Below are positions 1 through 8,310 of a stretch of 64,000 bases of DNA, piece by piece. Source of the stretch: Labrys monachus (lineage in GTDB: Bacteria; Pseudomonadota; Alphaproteobacteria; Rhizobiales; Labraceae). Location of the stretch: positions 4,347,001-4,411,000 of the forward strand of contig NZ_JAUSVK010000001.1 of the NCBI RefSeq assembly GCF_030814655.1, given 5' to 3'. Within the stretch, counting starts at the first letter, position 1. Each line of letters begins with the position of its first letter. The notes under the pieces were generated by a model. It was not told where the DNA came from, did no database searches, and worked only from the letters and a program-made list of their open reading frames with translations. The position numbers and the translations under genes are program-made.

Positions 1-1028
1 TAGCCCGACAGGATGAACCGGTCGATGCCGAGCGCCATATATTCCTTCATGCGCTCGGCCACCTCGTCGGGATTGCCGACGAGCGCCGTTCCGGCCCCGC
101 CGCGCACGAGACCGACGCCCGCCCACAGATTCGGGCTGACCTCGAGCTTGTCGCGCTTGCCGCCATGGAGCGCGCGCATGCGGCTCTGCCCCACCGAATC
201 CATGCGCGCAAAGGCCTTCTGCGCCGTGGCGATGGTGTCGTCGTCGAGCTTGGAGATGAGGTCATCCGCCGCGCGCCACGCCTCGGCGGAGGTCTCGCGG
301 ACGATGACGTGCAGGCGGATGCCGAAGGAGAGCGTCCGCCCCTGCCGCGCCGCGACCGCCTTGGCGTTGGCGATCTTCTCGGCGACCTGGGCGGGCGGCT
401 CACCCCAGGTGAGGTAGACGTCGACATGCTTGGCGGCGACCTCGTTGCCCGCCGCCGAGGATCCGCCGAAATAAAGCGGCGGATAGGGCCGGCTGACGGG
501 GGGATAGAGCAGCAGGCCGTCCTCGATGCGCAGGTGCTTGCCCTGGAAGTTGACTTTGCCGCCCTGCATCAGCGCGCGCCAGATGGTGAGGAATTCGTCC
601 GTCTCCTCATAGCGCTCCGAATGGTCGAGGAAGACGCCGTCGCCCCGCAGCTCGGCGGGATCGCCGCCGCTGACGACGTTGACGAGCAGGCGCCCGTCCG
701 ACAGGCGGTCGAGGGTCGCGGCGGAGCGTGCGGCGAAGGAGGGCTCCGTCAGGCCGGGCCGGACGGCGACCAGGAAGCGCAGGCGCTTGGTCAGCGGCAC
801 CATCGCCGAGGCGATCACCCAGGAATCCTCGCATGAGCGGCCGGTCGGCAGCAGCACGCCGAAATAGCCGAGTTCGTCGGCAGCCCTGGCGATCTGCGAG
901 AGATAGCCGAGCGAGACATGGCGCGCGCCGATCTCGCTGCCGAGATAGCGGCCGTCGCCGTGGGTCGGCAGGAACCACAGGACGTCTGTTTCCTTGGCGG
1001 GCGGGGGCAGATCGAGGTCTTGGGTCAT
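1..1028 (-). CDS. ssuD: FMNH2-dependent alkanesulfonate monooxygenase SsuD (C-terminus outside window)
   Basis: The minus-strand frame starting at the ATG at 1026-1028 stays open to the left edge, giving about 342 residues of a family that is usually about 380-390 long, so the C-terminus is missing. The start reads [20 protein letters not shown], followed by the bacterial luciferase-like (LLM) TIM-barrel segments [27 protein letters not shown] and [14 protein letters not shown], which are characteristic of SsuD. The family uses FMNH2 and O2 to split C1 and longer alkanesulfonates into an aldehyde and sulfite in the cytoplasm. It is the last gene of a leftward unit with two SfnB-like genes and a flavin reductase that can supply FMNH2. 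It lies 82 bp after the SfnB gene. Confidence 0.93.
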   Translation of the reverse strand, partial: MTQDLDLPPPAKETDVLWFLPTHGDGRYLGSEIGARHVSLGYLSQIARAADELGYFGVLLPTGRSCEDSWVIASAMVPLTKRLRFLVAVRPGLTEPSFAARSAATLDRLSDGRLLVNVVSGGDPAELRGDGVFLDHSERYEETDEFLTIWRALMQGGKVNFQGKHLRIEDGLLLYPPVSRPYPPLYFGGSSAAGNEVAAKHVDVYLTWGEPPAQVAEKIANAKAVAARQGRTLSFGIRLHVIVRETSAEAWRAADDLISKLDDDTIATAQKAFARMDSVGQSRMRALHGGKRDKLEVSPNLWAGVGLVRGGAGTALVGNPDEVAERMKEYMALGIDRFILSG

Positions 1029-1110
1029 GGTTCGTCTCGTGGGGTGAAGAGCCTTCCCGACGAAGTCGCGGCGTCGCCGGGGTCCGAAATCTGCGAGCGG
1101 GGGCTGGCCG

Positions 1111-2373
1111 TCATATCGCGCCGTGGCGCGGCGGGTTGATGCCGTTGAGCCAGTAGTCGCCGATGGCGCGGTACTTCCAGCGGACCGGATCGTGGACGCT
1201 GTGGGTGCGTGCGTTGCGCCAGAAGCGGTCGAGGCCGAACTGCTGCTGCGTCGCCCGGGAACCGGCGAGTTCGATGAGCTTGCTCGCGGCGAGGAGCGAG
1301 GCTTCCGTCGAGGCGACCTTGGCTTCGGCCACCGCCACGGAGGCGGCCGCCACCGTCTCGACGGTGGGATCGGCCACCGCGATGTCGGCATAGCGTCCCG
1401 CGCGCGCCAGCAGGGCGTCGGAAGCGGCGACGCGGATCTTCACCTCGCCGATCTGGGCGATGGTGTAGGGATCCTCGTAGCCGTGCTCGAGGCCGCTGTC
1501 CTTCCACGGCCGGGCATGGGCCTTGACGTAGCGTATCGTCTCGGCGAGCGCCGCGCGGGCGATGCCCGCCTCGACCGCCGCATGCATGATCTGCGCGACC
1601 GGGCCCATCGATGTCGGCCGGTCGAAGACGGCGCGCAGGGAAATCACCGAGAAGGGATGGACCTCGACATTCTCGATCACGGTCGTGCCGGAGCCGGTGA
1701 CACGCTGGCCGAAGCCGGACCAGTCGTCGACGACGGTGAGGCCCGGCGTCTCGCGCGGCACGAAGGAGATGGTCGAACGCCCCTCGTCGTCATTGGCGAC
1801 CACCGCCACCCAATGGGCGAAGAGCGCGCCGGTGCAATAGAACTTCCTGCCGTCGAGGCGCAGTCCCGCCCCGTCGCGGCTCAGCCTGGTATTGTGATCC
1901 TGCGCCGTCTTGGTCCCGAGCTCGGACAGGGCATTGCCGACGCGCTCGCCCGAGAGGATGCGGCCATAGAAGAAGCGCTTCTGCTCCTCGCTACCTTCCA
2001 GCCCCAGCGCATGCAGGATGAAGAAATGGTTCTGCGGGATCTGGCCGATCGACCCGTCCGCCGCGGACAGGATGGCGATCACTTCCGCCAGCGTGCCCGA
2101 GGAGACGTCGGCGCCGCCATAGGCCTTCGGCACGGTGATGGCGAAGAGTCCGGCATCCGAGAGCCAGTCGAGCTCCTCATAGGGAAGGCGCCGTTCGCGA
2201 TCGCGCTCGATCGCCGTCTCGGCGATCCGCGCCGCGAGGTCGCGGGCGACCGCGATCGCTTCGGCGTCGTCCTTGATGACATGGGCCCGGCCGGCCCTCG
2301 GCGGCGGCGCCCGGAAGGCGAGGATGCGCTCGGGCGCGGCGTCGAGAGGAAGGGCGGCAACGGCGATGGACAT
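1111..2373 (-). CDS. SfnB-family sulfur acquisition oxidoreductase (copy 1)
   Basis: This 420-residue protein has the acyl-CoA dehydrogenase fold: an N-terminal helical domain (about 40-140, with [10 protein letters not shown] and [10 protein letters not shown]), a middle beta domain (about 150-240, with [10 protein letters not shown]-like and PRETPGL segments) and a C-terminal four-helix domain. The [15 protein letters not shown] block near the C-terminus is typical of the SfnB/DszC group of flavin monooxygenases rather than of fatty-acid dehydrogenases. In pseudomonads such proteins belong to organosulfur (dimethyl sulfide/sulfone) use. Its exact substrate is not shown. It is closely related to the next gene upstream, so the two are tandem paralogues. 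A flavin reductase in the same unit could supply reduced flavin. Confidence 0.85.
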   Translation of the reverse strand: MSIAVAALPLDAAPERILAFRAPPPRAGRAHVIKDDAEAIAVARDLAARIAETAIERDRERRLPYEELDWLSDAGLFAITVPKAYGGADVSSGTLAEVIAILSAADGSIGQIPQNHFFILHALGLEGSEEQKRFFYGRILSGERVGNALSELGTKTAQDHNTRLSRDGAGLRLDGRKFYCTGALFAHWVAVVANDDEGRSTISFVPRETPGLTVVDDWSGFGQRVTGSGTTVIENVEVHPFSVISLRAVFDRPTSMGPVAQIMHAAVEAGIARAALAETIRYVKAHARPWKDSGLEHGYEDPYTIAQIGEVKIRVAASDALLARAGRYADIAVADPTVETVAAASVAVAEAKVASTEASLLAASKLIELAGSRATQQQFGLDRFWRNARTHSVHDPVRWKYRAIGDYWLNGINPPRHGAI

Positions 2374-2381
2374 GGAATGCT

Positions 2382-2460
2382 CCTGGGAGCGCGGACATGC
2401 TGTCCGCTCTTCGAAGATGGTGGCACCGGACGGAACCGGCGGGCAGGATGCCTGCCCGTC
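2382..2460. repeat. Two REP-like palindromes between the sfnB copies
   Basis: The short gap between the two SfnB genes holds two palindromes. The first (2382-2408) contains GGAGCGCGGACATGCTGTCC and is nearly the same as sequence near 25802-25828 (opposite strand) and 14797-14823. The second (about 2440-2460) is of the GCGGGCAGGATGCCTGCCC type. These are short repetitive extragenic palindromes. In an operon they can act as mRNA-stabilising or attenuating hairpins, but that role is inferred. Confidence 0.7.
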
Positions 2461-3697
2461 AGCTCCAGGCGTGCCGGGGCGGATCCACGCCGTTCAGCGC
2501 GTGGTTGCCGACGTGGAAATATTTCCAGCGCACGGGATCGTGCAGCGTATGCGTGCGCGCATTGCGCCAATGCCGGTCCAGATTGTACTGGCCGAGCGTC
2601 GAACGCGTGCCGCCCAGTTCATGCAGACGGTTGGTGGCGAGGATGGCGATCTCGGTCGTCAGCACCTTGGCCTGGGCCACGGCGATGGCGGCGGCGGTGG
2701 TGCCTTCCTCGGTCGGATCGGCGACGAGGGCGTCGATGGCGCGTCCGGCTTGTTCCAGCAGCGCTTCGGCGGCATGCAGCTTCACCTTGAGGTCGCCGAC
2801 CTGCGCGATGGTGAAGACATCCTCGTAACCGTGCTCCTGGCCGCTGTCGATCCACGGCCTGACATGGCTGCGCACGAAGCTGATGGTCTCCTCGATCGCT
2901 CCGCGGGCGATGCCGGCGTCGACCGCCGCCTGGATGATCTGCGACACCGCGCCGTTGCTGGACGGGATCTCGCCGCCCCGATAGGCGGGGATGACGCCCT
3001 CCGGGCCGACGAAGACGTTGTCGATCCGCACATTGCCGCTGGCCGTGGTCCGCTGGCCGAAGCCCGACCAATTGTCGATGATGGTGAGCCCCTCGGCATC
3101 GCGCGGAACGATGGCCAGATGCACCCGCCCCTCGCCGTCGACGGCGCCGATATGGATGAAATGGGCGAAGAGCGCGCCCGTGGCGTAGAATTTCTCGCCG
3201 TTGACGCGGAAGCCTTCCCCGTCGGGCGCCAGCGTCGTCTCGAAGGCGCCGACATGCTTCGACCTCGCCTCCGAAAAGGCGTTGCCGAGCCGGTAGCCGC
3301 GCAGCACGCGGCCGAACCACAGGCGCTTTTGCTCTTCCGATGCGGTGACGCGGATGGCGTCGAGCGCCGCCAGGTGATTCTGCGGGATCTGTCCGATCGA
3401 GGGGTCCGCGGCCGAGATCAGCTCGATCACCTCGGCCAGCGTGACGAAGGAGACGCCGGCGCCACCATATTGCCGGGGAATAGTGATGCCCCACAGGCCG
3501 CTCTTCGAGAATCGGTCGAGCTCGGGGGCCGGCAGGCGGCGGTCGCGATCGCGCGCCGCGGCCTCGACGGCGAACTCCGCCGCCAGGGCCCGGGCGACCT
3601 CGATCGCCTCTTCGTCGGAGCCGATGACATGGGCCTGCGGATCGAGATCGAAAGCCGGCGCCGGGGAGACAGGGGGCGGGACGATGGAGAGGGTCAT
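2459..3697 (-). CDS. SfnB-family sulfur acquisition oxidoreductase (copy 2)
   Basis: This 412-residue paralogue of the downstream gene has the same acyl-CoA-dehydrogenase-like layout: N-terminal helices with IPRQYGGAGV and [10 protein letters not shown], a central beta domain with FYATGALFAHF and VPRDAEGL, and the C-terminal [15 protein letters not shown] block that marks the SfnB/DszC group. It is expected to be a flavin-dependent monooxygenase acting on a small organosulfur compound. Having two diverged copies side by side suggests two substrates or two successive oxidation steps (sulfide, sulfoxide, sulfone), which is inference. It is 34 bp downstream of the flavin reductase gene, consistent with one transcript. 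Confidence 0.85.
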   Translation of the reverse strand: MTLSIVPPPVSPAPAFDLDPQAHVIGSDEEAIEVARALAAEFAVEAAARDRDRRLPAPELDRFSKSGLWGITIPRQYGGAGVSFVTLAEVIELISAADPSIGQIPQNHLAALDAIRVTASEEQKRLWFGRVLRGYRLGNAFSEARSKHVGAFETTLAPDGEGFRVNGEKFYATGALFAHFIHIGAVDGEGRVHLAIVPRDAEGLTIIDNWSGFGQRTTASGNVRIDNVFVGPEGVIPAYRGGEIPSSNGAVSQIIQAAVDAGIARGAIEETISFVRSHVRPWIDSGQEHGYEDVFTIAQVGDLKVKLHAAEALLEQAGRAIDALVADPTEEGTTAAAIAVAQAKVLTTEIAILATNRLHELGGTRSTLGQYNLDRHWRNARTHTLHDPVRWKYFHVGNHALNGVDPPRHAWS

Positions 3698-3731
3698 GGA
3701 AAGCCGGTCCGTTCAGAGTTCAGGTTCGATG

Positions 3732-4241
3732 TCAGGCTGCGGCAAAGCCGCCATAGCCGCCCTGGGCGTAGACGAGCGGCCGGCCCGGGGTGACACGGAC
3801 GGCACGCACGGCGCCGACCACGATCGAATGGCTGTGGCGGTCGATGAATTCCTCGATCTCGCAGTCGATCGAGGCGAGAGCACCCTCCAGCGACAGCGCG
3901 CCAGTGGCGAGCGGCTGCCAGGCGGCATGCTCGTAGCGGGCCACGCCCTTGGCGCCGCCGCGCCCGGCAAAGCGGTCGGCAACGGCATGCTGGTGTTCGG
4001 CGAGCACGTTCACGCAGAAATGCCGGTACCGGCGCATCACCGGCCATGCCGACGCCTGCCGGTTGACGCAGATGATCATGGTGGGAGGCTCGACGGAGAG
4101 CGAGACGGCGGAGGTGGCCGTCAGTCCCGTCCTCTCCTCTCCGATGCCGGCGGTGATGACGCTCACACCGCCGGCGACCTGCCGCATGGCATCCTTGAGG
4201 GAAAACGAGGATACGGATGGCAGTTTCACGGCGACATTCAT
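3732..4241 (-). CDS. Flavin reductase family protein (FMN reductase partner)
   Basis: Using the ATG at 4239-4241 the protein is 169 residues, normal for the HpaC/SsuE-like flavin reductase (DIM6/NTAB) domain. Supporting segments are AMRQVAGGVSVITA near the N-terminus, TGLTATSAVSLSVEPPTMIICVN, and the F-C-V-N-V-L motif that follows. The frame is open further upstream, but that part lies in the AT-rich intergenic region and lacks family similarity. The protein probably reduces FMN with NAD(P)H for SsuD and the SfnB enzymes encoded directly downstream. It is the first gene of the leftward unit, and an AT-rich control-like element lies 106 bp upstream. Confidence 0.88.
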   Translation of the reverse strand: MNVAVKLPSVSSFSLKDAMRQVAGGVSVITAGIGEERTGLTATSAVSLSVEPPTMIICVNRQASAWPVMRRYRHFCVNVLAEHQHAVADRFAGRGGAKGVARYEHAAWQPLATGALSLEGALASIDCEIEEFIDRHSHSIVVGAVRAVRVTPGRPLVYAQGGYGGFAAA

Positions 4242-4346
4242 GTTCGAACTCGAGATCGGGTGAAGTTGGCGGGCGCCGCGGGATCGCGACTCCCCTCCTT
4301 GCGGCGGCCCGGAGGTATGGCTCGAAGGATGGTGCCCCATCCGGTC

Positions 4347-4366
4347 TTTAATGTCTATATATTTTG
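4347..4366 (-). promoter_or_regulatory. AT-rich shared element upstream of the flavin reductase unit
   Basis: Read on the minus strand this is CAAAATATATAGACATTAAA. It aligns without gaps to elements at 7573-7592 and 12225-12244, giving a consensus close to CAANATATATAGTCTAYAAA. In all three the element points towards a gene start 66-106 bp away. The surrounding DNA is GC-rich, so the match stands out. It may be a regulator-binding site or an extended promoter; which one cannot be decided here. Confidence 0.5.
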
Positions 4367-4446
4367 TATATTTATAGGACAGCGACCTGCCATCCCGACG
4401 AGCACCCGTGCCAACATGGGGCCTGGACGTCTTGTGCTCCGGGCAC

Positions 4447-5259
4447 TCACCAGGCGGGTTGGATCGCACCCCTGAATTGGGCCTGGATGAAGTCCGCGAC
4501 TTCCTTGTTCTGGTAGGAGGCGACGAGCTTCCTGAACACCGGCTTGTCCTTGTCCTCCGCGCGCACGGCGATGAAATTGCCGTAGGGGTTGTCGGTACGG
4601 CTTTCCTGGACGAGCGCGTCGGTCTGAGGCGAGAAGCCGGCGCCGAGAGCGTAATTGGTGTTGATGACGGCGCCGTCGAGGTCCGGCAGGAGATTGGGGA
4701 TCTGCGCGGCGTCGAGTTCCTTGAACACCACATGCTTGGGATTGTCGGTGACATCGAGCACCGTCGGCAGCAGGCCGGTGCCCGGCTTGAGCTTGATCAG
4801 GCCGTGGGCGGCGAGGAGGTTGAGCGCCCGCCCGCCGTTCGAGGGATCGTTGGGAATGCCGACGGAGGCGCCGTCCGGCAGGTCGGCGAAGGCCTTGATC
4901 TTCTTCGAGTAGAAGCCGATCGGCTCGACAAGGGTGTAGCCGACCGGCACGATCTTGTAGCCGCGCGCCGCGATCTGGCTGTCGAGATAGGGCTTGTGCT
5001 GGAAGGCATTGGCATCGAGGTCGCCCTTGGCCAGCGCCTCGTTGGGAATGGCGTAGTCCGAGAAGGTGATCAGCTCGATGTCGAGGCCGTCGCGGGCGGC
5101 CACCTTCCTGGCCACTTCCCAGATGCGTTCCTCGTCGCCGCCGATCACGCCCAGCTTGACGGTATCGGCGGCGAGAGCGGAGCCGGCAGCCCCAAGAGCA
5201 AAGACGAGGGCGAGAGCCGTGCCGGCGAAGCGCCGGCGGGTCGGAGAGAGGAGGGTCAT
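4447..5259 (-). CDS. metQ: MetQ-type methionine ABC transporter substrate-binding protein
   Basis: The 270-residue protein has a signal peptide of about 30 residues ending SALA-AD with no lipobox cysteine, and an N-terminal TRRRF motif that could route it through Tat. Mature segments such as KLGVIGGDEERIWEVA, TFSDYAIPNEAL, ANAFQHKPYL, GIPNDPSNGGRAL and VINTNYALGAG are diagnostic of the NlpA/MetQ family, which binds D/L-methionine in the periplasm. It is the last gene of the unit, 71 bp after metI. The sulfur setting supports methionine or a related organosulfur ligand, but related proteins are known to bind other ligands. Confidence 0.9.
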   Translation of the reverse strand: MTLLSPTRRRFAGTALALVFALGAAGSALAADTVKLGVIGGDEERIWEVARKVAARDGLDIELITFSDYAIPNEALAKGDLDANAFQHKPYLDSQIAARGYKIVPVGYTLVEPIGFYSKKIKAFADLPDGASVGIPNDPSNGGRALNLLAAHGLIKLKPGTGLLPTVLDVTDNPKHVVFKELDAAQIPNLLPDLDGAVINTNYALGAGFSPQTDALVQESRTDNPYGNFIAVRAEDKDKPVFRKLVASYQNKEVADFIQAQFRGAIQPAW

Positions 5260-5330
5260 GTCGAGATTTCCTGGCTGTATCTTTGGTTCATGACGGGCAC
5301 TCGGCGGCCGGCGCCTCCGAAGCCCCGGGA

Positions 5331-5996
5331 TCAGTCGTGTCTGAGGCGTTTGTCGAACCTTCTTGCAATGCCGTCGCCCGCCGACTGCACCCCCTGGACG
5401 AGAAGAATGAGGATGACGACGACGACGGCCATCACCTCCGGCATGAAGCGCTGATAGCCGTAGCGCACCCCGACATCGCCGAGCCCGCCGCCACCGACCA
5501 CCCCGACCATGGCCGAGTAGCCGATGAGGCTGACGGTCGCGAGGGTGAGGCCGAGGACGATGCCCGACAGGGCTTCGGCGATCAGCACCTTGCGGATGAT
5601 CTGCAGCGGCGTCGCCCCGAAGGCCCTCGCCGCCTCGATGAGGCCGGGGTCCACGTCGCGGATGGCGCCCTCGACGATGCGCGCGATGAACGGCGCGGCG
5701 GCGAGCATCAGCGGCACGACGGCGGCGGCCGTGCCGATGGAGGTGCCGACCAGCAGCCGCGTCAGCGGGATGATGGCGACCACGAGGATGATGAAGGGCG
5801 TGGAGCGGGCGGCGTTGACGACCGCACCGAGCACGGCGTTGACGGCCGGCAGGGCGAGAAGCTCGCCGCGCCGGCTGGTGGCGAGGAAGACGCCGACGGG
5901 CAGGCCCAGCAAGGTGCCGAACAGCACCGACAGGGCCACCATCACGACGGTGTCGCGCGTTGCGACGAGGATGACCGCGAGAATGTCAGGCGACAT
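5331..5996 (-). CDS. metI: MetI-type methionine ABC transporter permease
   Basis: This is a 221-residue inner-membrane protein, the usual MetI length, with about five transmembrane helices. The cytoplasmic EAA loop is visible as EAARAFGATPLQIIRKVLIAEA, followed by GYSAMVGVVGGGGLGD, which is typical of MetI. The N-terminus MSPDILAVILVATRD leads straight into the first helix. Its start overlaps the end of metN by 11 bp, so translation is probably coupled. It forms the membrane channel for the MetN ATPase and the MetQ binding protein. Confidence 0.92.
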   Translation of the reverse strand: MSPDILAVILVATRDTVVMVALSVLFGTLLGLPVGVFLATSRRGELLALPAVNAVLGAVVNAARSTPFIILVVAIIPLTRLLVGTSIGTAAAVVPLMLAAAPFIARIVEGAIRDVDPGLIEAARAFGATPLQIIRKVLIAEALSGIVLGLTLATVSLIGYSAMVGVVGGGGLGDVGVRYGYQRFMPEVMAVVVVILILLVQGVQSAGDGIARRFDKRLRHD

Positions 5997-7083
5997 AGCC
6001 GACCACCTCCGCCTGGAGCTGCAGGGCCCTCAGCGCCGAGACGGCGGCCAGCCGGACGGCGGCCTCGCCCGGCATCGAGACCAGCAGCGCGCCGAATGGC
6101 TCGCCGGCGATCGAATCGATGCGGCCGGCCAGAATGTTGACGTCGATGCCGAGGACGGTGGTCAGCCGGCTGATCACCGGCGCCGTCGCGTGGGAGCCGC
6201 TGAAGGTGATGCGCAGCAGCGCCTGCCGGCCGGGACCGGGCTCGTGCGTCAGGCGCTGCGCGATGTCGGCCGGCAATTCGACGCCGGCGACGTTGCGCAC
6301 GAAACTGGCGGTGGTGGCATGATGCGGACGCGTGAGCACGTCGAAGGTGCGGCCGGTCTCGATCAGCCTGCCGGCTTCGAGCACGGCCACCCGGTGGCAG
6401 ATGTCCTTGACCACGGCAATCTCATGGGTGATCAGGACGATGGTGACGCCGAATGTGCGGTTGATGTCGGCGAGCAAGGCCAGGATCGAGGCCGTGGTTT
6501 CCGGATCGAGGGCCGAGGTCACCTCGTCGCCCAGCAGGATTTTCGGCCTGGTCGCCAGCGCCCGGGCAATGCCGACGCGCTGCTTCTGCCCGCCCGACAG
6601 CTCCGCCGGGTAGCGATTGCGCTTGTCGGCGAGGCCGACGAGGTCGAGCAACTCGCCGACGCTGCGCCGGATCTCCGCCTTTCCGGCGCCGGCGACCTCA
6701 AGGGGCAGCGCGACATTGTCGAACACGCTGCGCGAGGAAAGCAGGTTGAAATGCTGGAAGACCATGCCGATCGAACGGCGCAGCGGCCGCAGCGCCGCCT
6801 CCGCGAGCGGCCCGACATCGACGCCTTCGACCAGCACGCGCCCCGATGTCGGCCGCTCCAGCCCGTTGATCAGGCGTATCAGCGTCGATTTGCCCGCGCC
6901 GCTTCGCCCGATCACGCCGAAGATCTCGCCCGGCGCGACGTCGAGCGTGAGGTCGTCGATCGCGCGGACGGCGGGGCTGCCCCGGCGCGCCGCGAAGAGC
7001 CGGCAGACGCCGTCGAAACGCACGATCGGTTCGGCGGCGGGCAGCGGCAGCGACGCCGCCTCGAATCGCACCGGCGCGTTCAC
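5986..7083 (-). CDS. metN: MetN-type methionine ABC transporter ATP-binding protein
   Basis: The protein is 365 residues and begins at a GTG (7081-7083) that overlaps the preceding stop codon (GTGA). The Walker A motif GRSGAGKST is at about 59-67, the ABC signature [15 protein letters not shown] at about 163-177 and Walker B ILLGDEVTSALD just after. The C-terminal region (about 290-365) matches the NIL regulatory domain found in MetN, where methionine binding inhibits transport. The Walker B cysteine seen in many MetN proteins (LCDEATSALD) is glycine here. It energises MetI and MetQ. Confidence 0.93.
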   Translation of the reverse strand: MNAPVRFEAASLPLPAAEPIVRFDGVCRLFAARRGSPAVRAIDDLTLDVAPGEIFGVIGRSGAGKSTLIRLINGLERPTSGRVLVEGVDVGPLAEAALRPLRRSIGMVFQHFNLLSSRSVFDNVALPLEVAGAGKAEIRRSVGELLDLVGLADKRNRYPAELSGGQKQRVGIARALATRPKILLGDEVTSALDPETTASILALLADINRTFGVTIVLITHEIAVVKDICHRVAVLEAGRLIETGRTFDVLTRPHHATTASFVRNVAGVELPADIAQRLTHEPGPGRQALLRITFSGSHATAPVISRLTTVLGIDVNILAGRIDSIAGEPFGALLVSMPGEAAVRLAAVSALRALQLQAEVVGYVA

Positions 7084-7310
7084 GCCACCATCTCCTCGAG
7101 CAGCGAATGGAGACGCCGGGCAAGCTGGCCGGACAGGTAGCGCTCGGCATCGCGGGGTCCCGCGAAGGTCATGCCGTTGTAGCGCCCGAAGCGGCGGCTG
7201 GCGGCATGGAAGGCAAAGCGGCGGGCCTGGGCCTCGCGCACGACGATACCGACGGCCGAGCCGGCAATTTCGATGACATAGGATTCGGATGTGAGAGCGG
7301 ATTCGGACAT
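7080..7310 (-). CDS. Small unknown protein leading the metNIQ unit
   Basis: I do not recognise this 76-residue protein. It overlaps metN by four bases (GTGA), so it is very likely co-translated and real. It is soluble, with no signal peptide or membrane segment: the N-terminal half is predicted beta (SYVIEIAGSAVGIVVREAQA), followed by FAFHAASRRFGRYNGMTFAG and a basic helical tail. The central HAASRRFxxxNGxxF pattern resembles small conserved proteins found near sulfur and ABC-transport genes in rhizobia, but I cannot name a family. It might sense a ligand or modulate the transporter; this is inference from its position only. Confidence 0.7.
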   Translation of the reverse strand: MSESALTSESYVIEIAGSAVGIVVREAQARRFAFHAASRRFGRYNGMTFAGPRDAERYLSGQLARRLHSLLEEMVA

Positions 7311-7692
7311 GGGACCACCGCCACCGGAGTGGCGCTCCTCAAGGGAAAAGGGGAATGGGATCGGCTGCGCGCTTCAACAACAGCGCGCGCGACACCACAT
7401 TCCGCCGAAATCCCCGGTCATCCTGCCCTTCCTCGTCCAGCCGGCATTCGTCATGGCCACTTCCCTGTCAACGGAGCCCACGACGTCTGCCGTGGCGCTT
7501 TAGCGTTTGATGACGCGGCGCAAGCTGCTCGCTCAAATGCCCGCGATCGGTCCGATAACGAGCCGATGCCGACAACATATATAGTCTACAAATTTAGTCA
7601 ACTGTTGAATTGCGGCTCCCGCTTGTTTGTGCGCACCCGCATTGCGCGGCCCTGGCGGGAAGAGCATCGTTCGCCCGGAGAGGAGAACGCCC
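7311..7692. other. Divergent intergenic region, no gene seen
   Basis: This 382-bp stretch separates the leftward metNIQ unit from the rightward exported-protein pair. No convincing gene is present; the short frames that cross it lack a ribosome-binding site and sensible composition. The right third is AT-rich and holds the shared element at 7573-7595, followed by the small palindrome CAACTGTTG at 7599-7607. On the minus strand TTGACT (7598-7603 region) is followed 16 bp later by TATGTT, a possible promoter for the metN unit. Confidence 0.6.
7573..7595 (+). promoter_or_regulatory. AT-rich shared element upstream of the exported-protein pair
   Basis: The sequence starts CAACATATATAGTCTACAAA and continues TTT. 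It is the second copy of the element shared with 4347-4366 and 12223-12247. It lies about 100 bp upstream of the start at 7693 and points towards it. The core ATAGTCTAC is close to the near-palindrome ATAGTCTAT seen in the third copy. The role as operator or promoter is inferred. Confidence 0.5.
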
Positions 7693-8310
7693 ATGAAGAA
7701 CACCGCGCTCATCGTCGTGGCCGCCGGCTGCGCGATCGCCCACGCGCCCGTCGCGACGGCGGGCGTCGCGCCCGAGGACCAGGCCTTCCAGAAGCAGATC
7801 TTCGGCCATGTCCTGGGCGCGAAGCCCGCCCATGCCTGTTTCAAGCGTGTCTACGCCGCCGCCCATCTCGCCCGTCATCCGGAGCAGAATGTCAGGACCA
7901 TGACGCTGCTGGTCACCGGCAAGGTCGAGGATCCTGACCAGCCTTCCTATACGCTCGGCCTCGGCGTCACCTTCCGCAGGAGCGGCACCCATTTCGAGAC
8001 GGCGGGTGATTGCGGCACGATCCGCGATGCCGCGAGCCGTGGCGCCAAGGCCAATGCCGTCACTTGCGGCGTCGATTGCGACGGCGGCAGCATCGACGTG
8101 ACCCTGAAGGATGGCGCCACGGTGCTGGTCGCCATTCCCGACGGAGCCCGCATCTGGAAGGCCGGCAGCGACGACGACGAGACCGGCTCGGAACGCAAGC
8201 GCTTCGGCGCGGACGATCGGCTGTTCCGGCTCGATCGTGCCCCCCTCGGCGACTGCCTGCCGCTCGCGCCGGACGACGACCAGAAAGCCGCGATGGAGCG
8301 GGGGCAATGA
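7693..8310 (+). CDS. Exported protein of unknown function with several cysteines
   Basis: The start at 7693 follows an AGGAGA ribosome-binding site, giving 205 residues; the frame is open for 66 bp upstream but without a comparable site. A signal peptide is clear (MKNTALIVVAAGCAIAHA, cleavage near VATAG). The mature part has cysteines in the segments HACFKRVY, GDCGTI, TCGVDCDGG and GDCLPL, which could form disulfides in the periplasm. I do not recognise the family. It overlaps the next gene by four bases (ATGA), so the two exported proteins are probably made together. The unit is in the sulfur island and has the shared upstream element. Confidence 0.8.
   Translation: MKNTALIVVAAGCAIAHAPVATAGVAPEDQAFQKQIFGHVLGAKPAHACFKRVYAAAHLARHPEQNVRTMTLLVTGKVEDPDQPSYTLGLGVTFRRSGTHFETAGDCGTIRDAASRGAKANAVTCGVDCDGGSIDVTLKDGATVLVAIPDGARIWKAGSDDDETGSERKRFGADDRLFRLDRAPLGDCLPLAPDDDQKAAMERGQ

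Noticed and set aside
1123-2790. A 555-codon plus-strand open frame and many similar long frames opposite real genes
   Set aside because: They lie antisense to genes with clear family motifs, and their translations are arginine/aspartate-rich, as expected from mirrored codon bias in GC-rich DNA.
3732-4754. A 340-residue form of the flavin reductase starting upstream of 4241
   Set aside because: The extra part runs antisense through metQ and the AT-rich intergenic region, while the family starts at the ATG at 4241.
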